A stretch of DNA of 64,000 bases. It comes from Malachius bipustulatus. Lineage: Eukaryota > Arthropoda > Insecta > Coleoptera > Melyridae. The translations under genes and the position numbers were made by a program. The notes below the pieces were generated by a model. The model ran no database searches. It saw only the letters and a program-made list of their open reading frames with translations, and was not told the origin of the DNA. Where the stretch lies: positions 34,168,210-34,232,209 of the forward strand of contig OU342633.1 in assembly GCA_910589415.1 (NCBI GenBank), read 5' to 3'. Positions 37,105 to 48,000 of the stretch are shown one piece after another (the first letter of the stretch is position 1; every line of letters begins with the position of its first letter).

Positions 37105-39150
37105 AACTGAAGGGTACGTCTAAACGTAAAAGGAGAGTAAAAAAAAAATCCTGGGAGAAATTCGTGTCCACGATGTCGTCCAAAACACAATCAAGTTAAT
37201 TTGATCGCAAATCAAGCCAATGCAAGGATGCAACTTAACACGCAAGATATCAGCCCTCCGGTATATTGATGAAATCATCACATATGACCAGCCTATCGTC
37301 AACATCCTGTACCTGACCTGACTCCGGCTCATTGAACTCCCTCACTTGTCCTCGCCTTATCATCCTGTAAAAACTCTGCAGCAGGTCCTGATGATGATAT
37401 TCCCTTCATTTTTCTTAAGAACTTCCACGCAGCCAGCCTAAGTAAACTATTGGAATTAAATAACCAAATTTGGTTGATCCAAGAAATCTCATCCCTTTGG
37501 AGGCAGTCTCCCAATTTTACCCTTCAAGAAACCAAATAGAAGCCCGACCGACCCAGAATCATATCTAACCTTCCCTTACCTGTGCAAGTTCATGAAAAAA
37601 TTATGAATAAACGCCTGCTCTGGTACCTTAGAAGATATAATATCCTCAACCCAATATATTTCAGCTTCAGACCCCACCGAATAATCTTAGATAACCTTGT
37701 TATATGACATTGCCGCAGCATTTTCCTCAAGACAGAATATCATAGCAGTGGTTTTGACATTGAAAGAACTTTTGACACTGTTTTAAAATCCACCGTCTAC
37801 AAAAGCTGAAAGAGATCATTTTGTCTGGAAACATCTAAACCTTTCCTATTCAACAGATCATCGAAAGTTTAAGTAGCTGTCATTGGCAAAAACCTCCCAA
37901 CCGTTTATATTGGAGAACGGTGTACCTCAAGGTTCAGTTCTGACTACCACCCTATTTCTATTGGCAATAAATGATGTGTGTTCGTCTGTAAGACCAACAG
38001 TAAGTCTATGATGACGATCTTGTTCTCTTCTGCACGAGAAAAGTCTCAGCAACCACATATGCGACCACATCCAAGAGGCAGTAAACGAGTTATCACAGAA
38101 CTGGTTTCAAATTTTTCTCTACAAAGTCAAAAGTTATAAAATTCATCAGAAGAAGACACAAACAAACGTCAAACATCACATACAACGGCGAAATTCTGCA
38201 ACGGGATAGAACAACAGAATCTACTTGGGGTAGCTTTCGACCCCCGATTAACATGGAGGAAACACATTCAGAACATCAAAGGAAACTGTCTAAGTCGGCT
38301 GAAAATTCTAGGAGCTTTAGCAAATCTTCAATGAGGTGTCGATGTACAAGACCTCCTCAGAGTATATAGAACCTTAAACGCTCGCAGTTAGACTACGCGA
38401 GTCCAATTTTCTCTTCTGCTAGTAAAACGGTCCTCAAGACCCTGGATGTAGTACACATCAACGTTCTTCGCATCTATCTCGAAACCTTCAAGTCCAGCTG
38501 CGTCGGATCTATACTGTGAAGCTCATGAACTTCCTCTTTTTTCCAGACCGTCATACTCAATCCCAAAAAAATGAGAAACAGCAACTTTGCAGACACAACT
38601 CCTTACTTTGTGTCTACCATACCATCGTGGCTCAAAGTCCTCCCGCCCTTATTAGAAAAACCCTATACACCGATGTCTCAAAATCTGAACCAGTTGTCAG
38701 CTACGCTGTCAGCACGGCTACTGCCACCACATGAACCCATCGACTCGGCAAGCACTGCAGCAGCATACAAAAAGGGAGAATTATACGAAATACTTGGCTC
38801 TGTTAAAACGTTAACAAATTCTGATAATAGAGTGGCCGTATATATTGACTCTCATCCAGAGACTCAGCCACAGACACTCACCTTAGTGTCGTCTGGGTTC
38901 GAGAAAGCAGACTCTGCGGCTAAATGTGACTCTTATTTGCAGTTTCACAAGGACCTCAAGAATCATATAAGACAAAACATCTCCACTAAATAACCAAATA
39001 AATGGAGCCAAATGAATACCAACCAAGTTGCACATTGTCCAGCCAGAGATAACCTCGGACAAACTGCCTCCCATGCTAAGAAGACTTAAAACAATAATCT
39101 GCAGACTAATAATCGGTCACACCAAGAGCGACTCATAGCTACTTTATGGC
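37105..39150 (+). pseudogene. Non-LTR retrotransposon fossil (RT, RNase H, C-terminus), sense
   Basis: Fragments follow ORF2 order with many frameshifts. The endonuclease-RT linker has KKKSWEKFVSTMSSKT (about 37138). RT motifs are SAAGPDDDIPFIFLKNF (about 37380), LLWYLRRYNIL (about 37615), NGVPQGSVLTTTLFLLAIN (about 37915) and an altered active site, YDDDLVLF, in place of YADD (about 38005). These are followed by LGVAFDPRLTW and SPIFSSASKTVLKTLD. A probable RNase H remnant lies in the 140-codon frame at 38571-38993, and ICRLIIGHTKS (about 39095) marks the C-terminus. Both the order and the wording match the antisense fossil at 11555-13775, so they likely belong to one family, in the Jockey/I group. 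Confidence 0.8.
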
Positions 39151-39418
39151 ATCGATAGACCCATCAATCTATGATCAGTGTAACAGCGGCAATCGTCTTA
39201 CAGTTCAACTATACTCGCAGAATGTCAACAGTATACGACCAAACTCGTCAGCGTCACAAAATAACAGGAGACCAGACTATATTAGTGTATTTTTTAATAA
39301 AAAATACACTATTGAGGACGACATCACTTTTCGAAAATCACCCAAACTCATCAAATGTCCATCGATCATGACCCCCAGATCACGAAAAAGTAGTTTTCCA
39401 AAATTCACCTGCCCACGA

Positions 39419-39484
39419 TATATATATATATATTTATATATATATATATTTATATATATATTTATATATATATATATATATATT
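39419..39484. repeat. (AT)n-rich microsatellite
   Basis: An almost pure TA/TTTA tract of about 65 bp. Confidence 0.95.
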
Positions 39485-39633
39485 TCTCCAAAATCGCGAA
39501 ATTTCGATTTTCAAAACGCTCCTGTAGCTTTATCTTTCAAGATTAGTGAACGAAATTTTGGATTCTTGTAAATTATTCGAATGACGTTAGATTTTCGTTG
39601 AAAAAATTTCCAAAAGTCCCATCACTTCTACAG

Positions 39634-39900
39634 GGTGTCCCTTCAAAATTCCATGAGCCCGGTTTTTGTCATCTCATTTCAGGTCGCAGTTTTGAATCTA
39701 GGAGGCTGAAATTTTTGTGGGAGTAAGATATCCACAAGGAGTGGTCTGGTATTGCACTTGAGCAAAATCGGCCGAGCCGTTTCAAAATGGCAGCCATTTG
39801 AATTTTCGGAAAATTTCCAATTTTTTGAGCCCCCGTATGAGCAAGATGGCAAAAAAACTTTGAAATCAAAATAACAGGATTTGAAGAAAATTATTGGAAA
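39634..39900. mobile_element. Solo end of a TACAGGGTGTCCC element
   Basis: CTACAGGGTGTCCC begins near 39630. The tip closely matches that of the element at 54681-55875. I found no inverted CACCCTGTA partner in the next 1.5 kb, so the right boundary is arbitrary. Confidence 0.4.
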
Positions 39901-40390
39901 TTTGAGTTAATGCAATAAAATTAGCATATTTTCCATTAATAAGCCAGTGTCGTGGGTAGGAAAAAGGGTGAAAATGTGTCAATTCTATAACCGTTTATGA
40001 GTCCATTTTTGAAGAAGTTGAATCGAAATTTTCAATTTTTTTTTGCTTTAACATATAATTTGATGTCTTAGCTTCAATTCTCATCGATTAATGTAGCACT
40101 TTAAACGAAAAACAAAAAAGTTTTTCGCTTGTGCAAAATTAGCTTGCACTTATTAAATCGATGAAATGGTTCGCAATTTCTTTTTTATTTTTTTTCACAT
40201 TCAATTATGAATGGTTCTGAAAATTAGAAGAGCAAACGCAACAACAATTAAATCACTTACATGCAGGTGAAAAAAGTATTCAAATTGGTTTTTTAATAAC
40301 AAAGATACGACCAGTTTAAAAAATAAAATGTGTAGGATGAAGTATTGGACGTACTACATATACCTACTCGATCATCGCTACAAATTTGAA
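39901..40390. other. AT-rich, no gene recognised
   Basis: No coding frame over 60 codons is seen and no repeat is recognised. Confidence 0.4.
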
Positions 40391-40393
40391 AGG

Positions 40394-40475
40394 CCCCTTG
40401 ACTGAGTTAGTTAGGCAAGGGTGTCCTTGCCTAAATAGTAAACTGTTGATGTGGGTTCGAAACCACGAGAGGGGG
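40394..40475 (+). repeat. tRNA-like element (SINE head or tRNA pseudogene)
   Basis: CCCCT (40394-40398) can pair with AGGGG (40470-40474) like an acceptor stem. 'actgagttagttagg' resembles an A-box and D-arm, and GGTTCGAAACC (40454-40464) is an exact B-box within a T-arm. The region between them forms a strong 'aggcaagg'/'ccttgcct' stem, like a long variable or anticodon arm. The total is about 82 nt. I could not place an anticodon with confidence. Confidence 0.5.
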
Positions 40476-41668
40476 TTATTCTTTTTTTTTTGGTAGGTAG
40501 GTGGTTTTCCGCTTTTCCCCCCAAAAAAATCGGATTATTTTTTTTTATTTTATAATTTTATATAAAATTTTATATTTTCACGCGCCTATGAGATCTGATT
40601 GACGTCATTGTGCCGATTTGACGAACCTCAGGACGCTGCTGAAATATCCTGCAAAAATGGAAAATTAAAAATTAAGATATCCTATTTTATGAAAGAAGTT
40701 ATATTTTTTAATGTCATTCGATATTTAAAAAATCAGGAAAACCAAAAATAAATATACCAGTATATTCATCAGGTTATTAAATTGTAGTTATGAATTATTG
40801 CTTTTCGCAATATCTTTAATATTTTAATGATACTGACATGAATTGAAATTAAATATGACACAATGAGAATTGGAACTACTAAAGTTATTTTAAAATTATT
40901 ATTTTAGTAAAATGAGCTCAGAAATGACTACAATAGCCATCTCTCTCTTCCAAGGTGCTAGTTGATGAAAAATTTTGTGGATCACACGATATAATGTGTT
41001 TAATACAATACCGAATAACACGAAAAAAACAACATTAGGTATGTCCGTAAGAAAAACAAAATTTGACTATGAAAGCTCTAGGGTTTAGTTGACCGTGAAA
41101 ATTTTTATATCATCAGATGGATAGCTGTTGACGACTTATGCAAGCCTACAAAAAATTAGTACTCGCACGGTAGGTACATGGTACACTATAATATTATGCG
41201 ACTATGGAAAATTACAGAAAGCCAATTTAAAATGCGGTTAAAATATTCATAATTGAATCGCATAAAAATACACTATTTCTGCGATTGATGCGCAAGAAGG
41301 TTTTTTTATATAGGCTGAGGCTATAGCTTATATAACTTCTTGAAATACTTCAAGGCTTACAGAAACCTTTAATGTTCTGTTATAGTTATTTATTAATTTG
41401 ATCGTTATGACTTAATTATTAACATTTATTAAGTCATGTGATGATAATAAATGTGTTTTTTATGTACCAATGACCTGTAAGCCGTTGAGGCACAATAAAC
41501 AAATGGATAAATAAATGGTTATTGTAGTAGGTGTATAGATTTTATTTTACCATGACAGACAAGCAACTAGATGCATTTCTTGTGTACTTCTCCTTGACAC
41601 AACACCTGACAACGTCCATTCAGATGTTTTTACTAAACAGATATGGAAACCTCACTGTATCTAGACTT
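40476..41668. other. AT-rich, no gene recognised
   Basis: No domain-bearing frame and no clear repeat. Confidence 0.4.
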
Positions 41669-42312
41669 AGATTAATAATAATAAATAACAAAAGTAGGTC
41701 ATTTGAGTATAAAGCACATACAGTGCATTTTACTAGCCTGCTAGGTGAGTTCGGAGAATTACTCCGTCGCCCATAACAGTTGTCATGCTGGCAGTGCCTG
41801 AAACTCCAATCGAGAGGAGCTTCCAATATCCAACAGCAGAGCCTTCCAGAGTACCAAATCAAGCACAGACACGTGTTTCGTTCTACTGGAACTCATCAGT
41901 GTGCTGCATCTGGAGTGTCTGGAGGATGCTGTCGGATGAACGGAAGCCAGCCCCTCTTAAGCTAAGAATTAACACGGAACTCCGTGTGGTGTAAAGTAGA
42001 GCGACATCTAGCGGTCATTCTAAAGAACTAACCGTGAGTTCACTTTAAGTACATATATTACAGTTTCAGACACCACACGGTAGTTCTTTAGAATGCTTGA
42101 ACGAAACACGTGTCTGTGCTTGATTTGGTACTCTGGAAGGCTCTGCTGTTGGATATTAGAAGCTCCTCTCGATTGGAGTTTCAGGCACTGCCAGCATGAC
42201 AACTGTTATGGGCGACGGAGTAATTCTCCGAACTCACCTAGCAGGCTAGTAAAATGCACTGTATGTGCTTTATACTCAAACGACCTACTTTTGTTATTTA
42301 TTATTATTATTT
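41669..42312. mobile_element. Near-perfect long hairpin (fold-back element)
   Basis: The left arm (about 41675-41883) and the right arm (about 42099-42310) are inverted copies over about 209 bp, with roughly two mismatches plus a length difference in the TAA tract at the tip. The loop (41884-42098) has its own smaller inverted repeats: 'cattctaaagaacta' at 42016 against its complement at 42081, and 'ccgtgtggtgt' against 'acaccacacgg'. The loop also contains 'gcgacatctagcgg'. Short frames in the arms mirror each other and are not genes. The arm identity suggests a young insertion or ongoing gene conversion. Confidence 0.8.
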
Positions 42313-43353
42313 AATCGTTGAGTATACTTGCCATTTCTTCTCTAGTCTTAGATCTTTTATTACCCGAGTGCCTCCATACTGAAGTTTAAAAAAAGCCCAT
42401 CCTTATGAAAATCTCACTGTCATAATTTCAGTGTGCTGGAATGTCACCTCTGGCACCTGTTCCGGTTAGAGCTTCAGGAGTAACTGTTTGCTACTCAGCG
42501 CTGCGCAGTTACTTTTATAATGCCATAAGTGCGCGACATTCCATTGCGCGTCCTGGTAACCCCAAGATGTGCGCGAAGTGATCGGCGCCTTCTTGTAATT
42601 TGAAATGGAATCGCTACCCTATCTATTGCTTTCTCTATATTAGATTGATTGCCAATAATTATAAGTATAGGTATTTTATTCTAGTTTAATTAAAAATAAT
42701 TAAATTGTTCGTAACAATCACTTGTGTTACCTCAAGTCAAATAATCTCTATGGAGGTAACATAAAAGTAATCATCTAAGGGTGCTTTTAACTGATGGTAA
42801 TCATCTCTTAATCATTAATCAATCGGGGGAGTTTGATTAGAAAACAAATATAAGTAAATCAAGTTATTTGCGCGAGAATAAAAATAAAAGAAGCCATTAA
42901 AAATTCGAAGAATGGCAAGAAAATGAGGAAGCCATAAACACTGACAGATATATTGCGCTACAATTCTAGCCGGTACTATGTTATTTATGTGTTTCCAAAT
43001 ACCCTCCCTCTATAAATTTTTATTGAAAGCTCGTAGTGTTTTTAACTATATGTAAAACGAGAGAGAGGAACGTAAAAACTCTACAGACTCACTACTCGGG
43101 AGGAGAGTGAGTATACTGTACTGTATTTAAATTGTATACTGTCAACCCTTTTTGTCGTTGAAGTCCTGAAAAAATAACGAGGAATTGTTTCATGGTATAT
43201 TCATTTTTTTTATTTGTCCACAGAGTTTACATGAGCCTCTAGAGCAGCAAATAAACAGCTCATTTGTGAAAATTAACGAAGCTTCATGTTAATATTTGCA
43301 GACATATATTTTATAATTAAAGCCTTTGACGCATCATCGTCTCTACATATATT
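42313..43353. other. No gene recognised
   Basis: The left flank of the intact retrotransposon. No coding frame or repeat is recognised. Confidence 0.4.
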
Positions 43354-43365
43354 AAGTTAAAAATT
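43354..43365 (+). repeat. Target-site duplication, 5' copy
   Basis: AAGTTAAAAATT is identical to 49269-49280. The duplicates bracket the retrotransposon exactly. One or two outer A bases could instead belong to the element's tail. Confidence 0.9.
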
Positions 43366-43400
43366 CAGTTTAGTTTGAATTATTGAACGGAGTGGAGGTT
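43364..43400 (+). promoter_or_regulatory. Putative internal RNA polymerase II promoter
   Basis: TTCAGTT spans the element's first base and matches the arthropod initiator TCAGT. If A at 43367 is +1, then GGAGG at +28 to +32 matches four of five positions of the downstream promoter element RGWYV. Internal initiator/DPE promoters are established for Jockey and I elements. The assignment here is by similarity only. Confidence 0.45.
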
Positions 43401-43582
43401 TAATTTTCACGACCGAATTTAACGCCGGGAAATAAGTGAATAAGTGATACAGAAAGTAAAATAAGTGAAGTAACAGGACCGCTAAGCCAAGAGGCGTAAG
43501 TGGTAACTAGACAAATCATTAGCTACATATTATTAAACCGAGAATAAGTACTACAAAAGCATTAAAAAGGTAAGTCTTCGCC

Positions 43583-45007
43583 ATGTCAGCCACGTCGGGC
43601 GGAGCCTCTCCGCCCGGCAATCTGCCACTGGTTGATAACACGGATACGGATAAGGTAAATGATTTAGAAAATGTTTCTCAGGAAAATATTAATTTAACTA
43701 GATATCCTATGCATATAGATGTTAATAATAAATATTCGATAAACGATAAAGGTCCATTTTATGTGTATGTAGAAAGCACGGTAAATAATTTAGGCAAGTT
43801 ATTCCCTATCAGGGTAGGCCACTATCTGAAAATAAATCAACTGTACACGAATGAAATTGTTGATATAAAGACAGTAGGTATAAATAGAGTTAAAGTGGAG
43901 ACAAGAACTAAAGAAACTGCTAACAATTTGGTACAAAATGAAAAACTGTTGCAACATAACTTGATAGCTTACGTTCCAAACTTTTTCACGCAGAAAAAAG
44001 GAGTAATTAGACAGGTTGACACATTCTTTGATGAAGGCTATTTGATGGAGAACATAGAATGCTCCCAAAAAGTTATACGGGTAAATAGAATGAAGAGGAG
44101 AGTAGGTGCAAAAGAAAATGGCGAACCAATCTATCAAAATAGACAATTGGTCGTAGTAGTATTTCAGGGAACAACATTACCAAACTATTTAAGAATAAAC
44201 AATGTGCAATTCGAGGTGGAGCCTTATATATACCCAGTGGTCCAATGTCTGTCATGCTTCAGATACGGGCACGTCAGTAGACAATGTAAAAGTTCTAATA
44301 AAAATGGAAAATGTAAGAAATGTGGTGAGGATCATCAAGCTGCAAATTGTACTAGCGTAACCGTTTACTGCATACACTGTAAGACTGACTCACACCCTAC
44401 GGTTTCAAAAATTTGCCCTCTCTACTTAAAGCAAAAACGCATTAAAGAAATAATGTCACTGCGAAATGTATCTTTTAGGGAAGCAGAGAAGATCGAAGAA
44501 AACCCCACATATGCAATCGCGACAAAAAATAGATTTGATCTCCTACAAGAAAGCAATGCTTTCCCTCCACTACGCAACCCGACAAATACATCAACAGAAA
44601 ACAAACAACCACAAGAAACATATCTGAGAAATCCACAGTCACAAAGACAACACTCTCAAAGACATTACTCTAAACCGCGACCACTTAGTTTCACAACCGA
44701 CAACCCCGCCAAACGTAAAGCCTCCTCACCTACAACTCTACACCCCCCTAAAAAAAGCGTCCCCGTCATTCCCAATCCACACCGAAATGAACTCATAGAG
44801 TACAAGGAAAAAATCTTAGATAAAGTGACACACTTTATAGGGAAACTGCTAGGGCAGATCCTAACTAAAGTAGACCCTGATGATTTTGATATGGGAAACA
44901 TCAACATAAAGCAGGTATTGTCTAATATTATAATGGGTGAGAATGAGAACGATCAAGGTGAGGATATGATCTTAGCTAGCGACTGCGACAATGATTCCAC
45001 GTACTGA
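43583..45007 (+). CDS. ORF1: Gag-like nucleic-acid-binding protein with three CCHC knuckles
   Basis: A 474-residue protein expected to bind the element RNA and form the ribonucleoprotein. Three zinc knuckles follow in order. The first is C-X2-C-X4-H-X4-C at residues 222-235, the second C-X2-C-X3-H-X4-C at 244-256 and the third C-X2-C-X4-H-X6-C at 263-278. This series is characteristic of ORF1 proteins of the Jockey/I group (known). The region at about 57-215, starting GPFYVYVES, is globular and may be the RRM-like fold found before the knuckles in these proteins (inference). The tail at about 335-400 is rich in Q, P, K and S, and the last 60 residues are acidic. The first in-frame ATG is used. 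A consensus splice donor, AAG/GTAAGT, sits 8 nt upstream of it. The stop codon lies 17 nt inside ORF2. No frameshift or stop interrupts it. Confidence 0.93.
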   Translation: MSATSGGASPPGNLPLVDNTDTDKVNDLENVSQENINLTRYPMHIDVNNKYSINDKGPFYVYVESTVNNLGKLFPIRVGHYLKINQLYTNEIVDIKTVGINRVKVETRTKETANNLVQNEKLLQHNLIAYVPNFFTQKKGVIRQVDTFFDEGYLMENIECSQKVIRVNRMKRRVGAKENGEPIYQNRQLVVVVFQGTTLPNYLRINNVQFEVEPYIYPVVQCLSCFRYGHVSRQCKSSNKNGKCKKCGEDHQAANCTSVTVYCIHCKTDSHPTVSKICPLYLKQKRIKEIMSLRNVSFREAEKIEENPTYAIATKNRFDLLQESNAFPPLRNPTNTSTENKQPQETYLRNPQSQRQHSQRHYSKPRPLSFTTDNPAKRKASSPTTLHPPKKSVPVIPNPHRNELIEYKEKILDKVTHFIGKLLGQILTKVDPDDFDMGNINIKQVLSNIIMGENENDQGEDMILASDCDNDSTY

Positions 45008-48000
45008 TAGATCTCAAAGCTTAAATATTATTCAGTGGAATGCGAGATCGATAAAACAGAACAAGCCTAGTCTATGTAACTATATTCATTTAAATCCTGT
45101 AGATATTGCTCTGGTCAGCGAAACATGGCTCCGAAAATCTGACAAATTCAATCTAAAAAGATATAAAATGGTGCGGTGTGATCGCACAGAAGGTAGGGGA
45201 GGTGGCACAGCCATATTAGTAGCTGATTATTTAGATTTTCAACCGATAAGGATCCAACATTCCCTGCCTAATAAGGTCGATATATGCGGCATCAAGCTCA
45301 CCCGTGGTAATGTAATTTTAATAAGTATTTATAAGCCACCAAATGTAGCAGTGTCGCAGAGGGAGTGGTTCTCCCTGTTTTCAAAGTGGCAACAAGAAAA
45401 CGTTGTTATTGGGGGCGACTTTAACTGCCACCATGTCGCATGGGGCTCAGGAAAGGTTACGGCAGCTGGCCAAAAGCTTTATGACGCATTGGACAGTATC
45501 AGTAATATGCTAGTGTTGAATGATGGCAGACAAACCTTAGTGACAAGGCCGGTAGAGTCGTCCTCCGCGATAGACTTAACCATTGTTAGTAACCGAATAG
45601 CTTGTGAGATAGATTGGAACGTTCACCAGGAGACACTGGGATCTAATCATTATTTAATTTCGATCACGTTATATAGGAAATACGAAACACTCGAGAAACA
45701 TCCCTACCTTAAGTGGAAAGAGACCAGTGCCGACTGGCATGAGTTCCAATCTGTCCTAGACAATAATTTGAGTGGAAATAATGTAGGCACTAGTGAAGGT
45801 AAATTTAATACATTATTAAACGCCCTAACATTAGCTTGTAATAAAAGTATGAAAGAGTATAAAATTTGTAAGAAAGGATCCATTCAACCACCTTGGTGGG
45901 ATGAAGAATGTTCCAATATGTTTAAGAGAAGAAAGGAAGCGTTAATGTCATACAGAAGGCAATCCAACATTGAAAACTACATAAAGTATAAAGAAGTGGA
46001 AGCAAAAGTTAAGAAGTTGTTTAAATACAAAAGCAGGCAGGCTTGGAAAAGTTTTGTTAGCAAACTTAACAAACAAACACCGCTAACCGACATCTGGAAG
46101 TTTGTCAGGAAAATGAATGGCATGAACACCAATGAAATAAAACAACATATATCACTGAAACTCCTCGAAGATATCTTCGATACAATTGTGCCAGCATATG
46201 CCTACAAACCTTTCCCGGAAATTACGGAAACCTCCCAATCCCAAGCAAACAACCCCCTCAGTAAGCCGTTCACACCCTCCGAACTGCAGCGTAGCCTCCA
46301 TTTGTCATCATCAAATACATCACCCGGCCGGGACCGGATTACGTATAGCATACTTAATGCCACAACCACTAAGTTCAAGGAAGCATTGCTAGAAACCTTT
46401 AATGACATTAGGGTAACGGGTAGATACCCAGAAGAAATGAAACAAATAGTAATCACTCTAATTCACAAACATGGTAAACCTTACGATCAACCAAGTGGGT
46501 ATAGGTCGATCTCATTGATGTCGTGTCTGACGAAGTCATACGAAAGATTGGTCAAAATGAGACTCGAACACTTTTGCGAGAACCAGAATTGCTTACATAG
46601 AAATCAATTCGGTTTCAGGAGAGGCCGGGGCACTACTGATGCTGTAGCACACTTGGTTACTGATTTACAATGTGGGCTTACCCAAAATAAGTATATCATG
46701 TGCCTGTTTATAGACTTAAAGGGGGCCTATGATTCAGTAAATCTTGCAACATTGATGAAAGACCTACAAACGGTGGGATTGAGCAGAACACACTCTGTCA
46801 ATCTGGCGACTTTGTATGTTAACCGAGCCATCTATATAAAAGACAATCTCAATAGACTCCACGGCCCCAGGTTCACATCCAAAGGACTACCCCAGGGTTC
46901 GATTTTGAGTCCATTGCTCTTCAACATTTACACCAGAAACTTACATGATATGTTAGACAAGCAGCTGAGTTGTATCCAATATGCAGACGACATCTGTATT
47001 TATACGACCCAAGATAGTTTTGAGAAGTGCCTCAAAATGTATAAACGAGCAACATATATCCTTAAGATGTGGATTGAGGAACGGGAATTCGACCTTAATG
47101 AAGAAAAATCGAGAGTGGTGTTTTTCACCAGGCACAGAATCAGACCCCCAGAATTAATGATAAGCAGAAGTTACAATATCAGGACAGCCCCAGGATATAA
47201 GTACCTTGGAATATTCTTGGATTCGAAGCTGCTTTGGACAAAGCAAATAGAGGATGTTATAAGTAGGTGCGAGAGAGGAGTAAATATCCTGAAATTAAGC
47301 GTCCATGCGAAATGGGGTGCAGACAGAGACACGGCGCTCATGTTTTATAGGGCATACATTCGAGCAATCATAGACTACGGTATAATATTCTACCTTAGCT
47401 CCTCAAAAACTAACATGAGAAAGCTCCAAACCGTTCAAAACAAAGCGCTGAAGACCTGTATCGGAGCTATGAAATCTACCCCCAATGAAATCGTTTACGC
47501 AGAGTCGAAGGAACCACCACTGAAAATAAGAGCAAGATATCTGGCAGGCAAATACATTTTAAAAGTCAACGCAACATTTCCGGAACTAATGAAAAAAGTT
47601 CAATATGTATTTACGGAAACCCTGGACAACAAATATTGGAACTGCAAGGTAAACCCACCATTAACAGAAGCGTATGAAGACATAATGCCATTCGCAGATC
47701 GCATAGACAAATCGGATAAAATGCCGTATTATGACATCCCTTACGAAAAACTATACTGCACGATCAAGTGCACAAGACCACCAATAGAACAGAATACGCA
47801 TCAAATGGTCGTGATTAACACCTACAAAGAAATTCTTCATAAATACGACGGACTGATACAAATATATACCGACGGCTCAAAAAACGACGCAGGAACAGGT
47901 TGTGCCTACTTCATCCCAGACACTCAAACCTCGAAGAAGATAAAGCTACCCAGAGAATCCTCCATATATACTGCAGAACTAACAGCAATAGAAATGGCCT

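Noticed and set aside
41780..42202. Matching ~60-codon frames on opposite strands
   Set aside because: They are the same sequence read from the two arms of a near-perfect hairpin.
43799..44907. Minus-strand frames inside ORF1
   Set aside because: Shadows of the intact ORF1 coding sequence.
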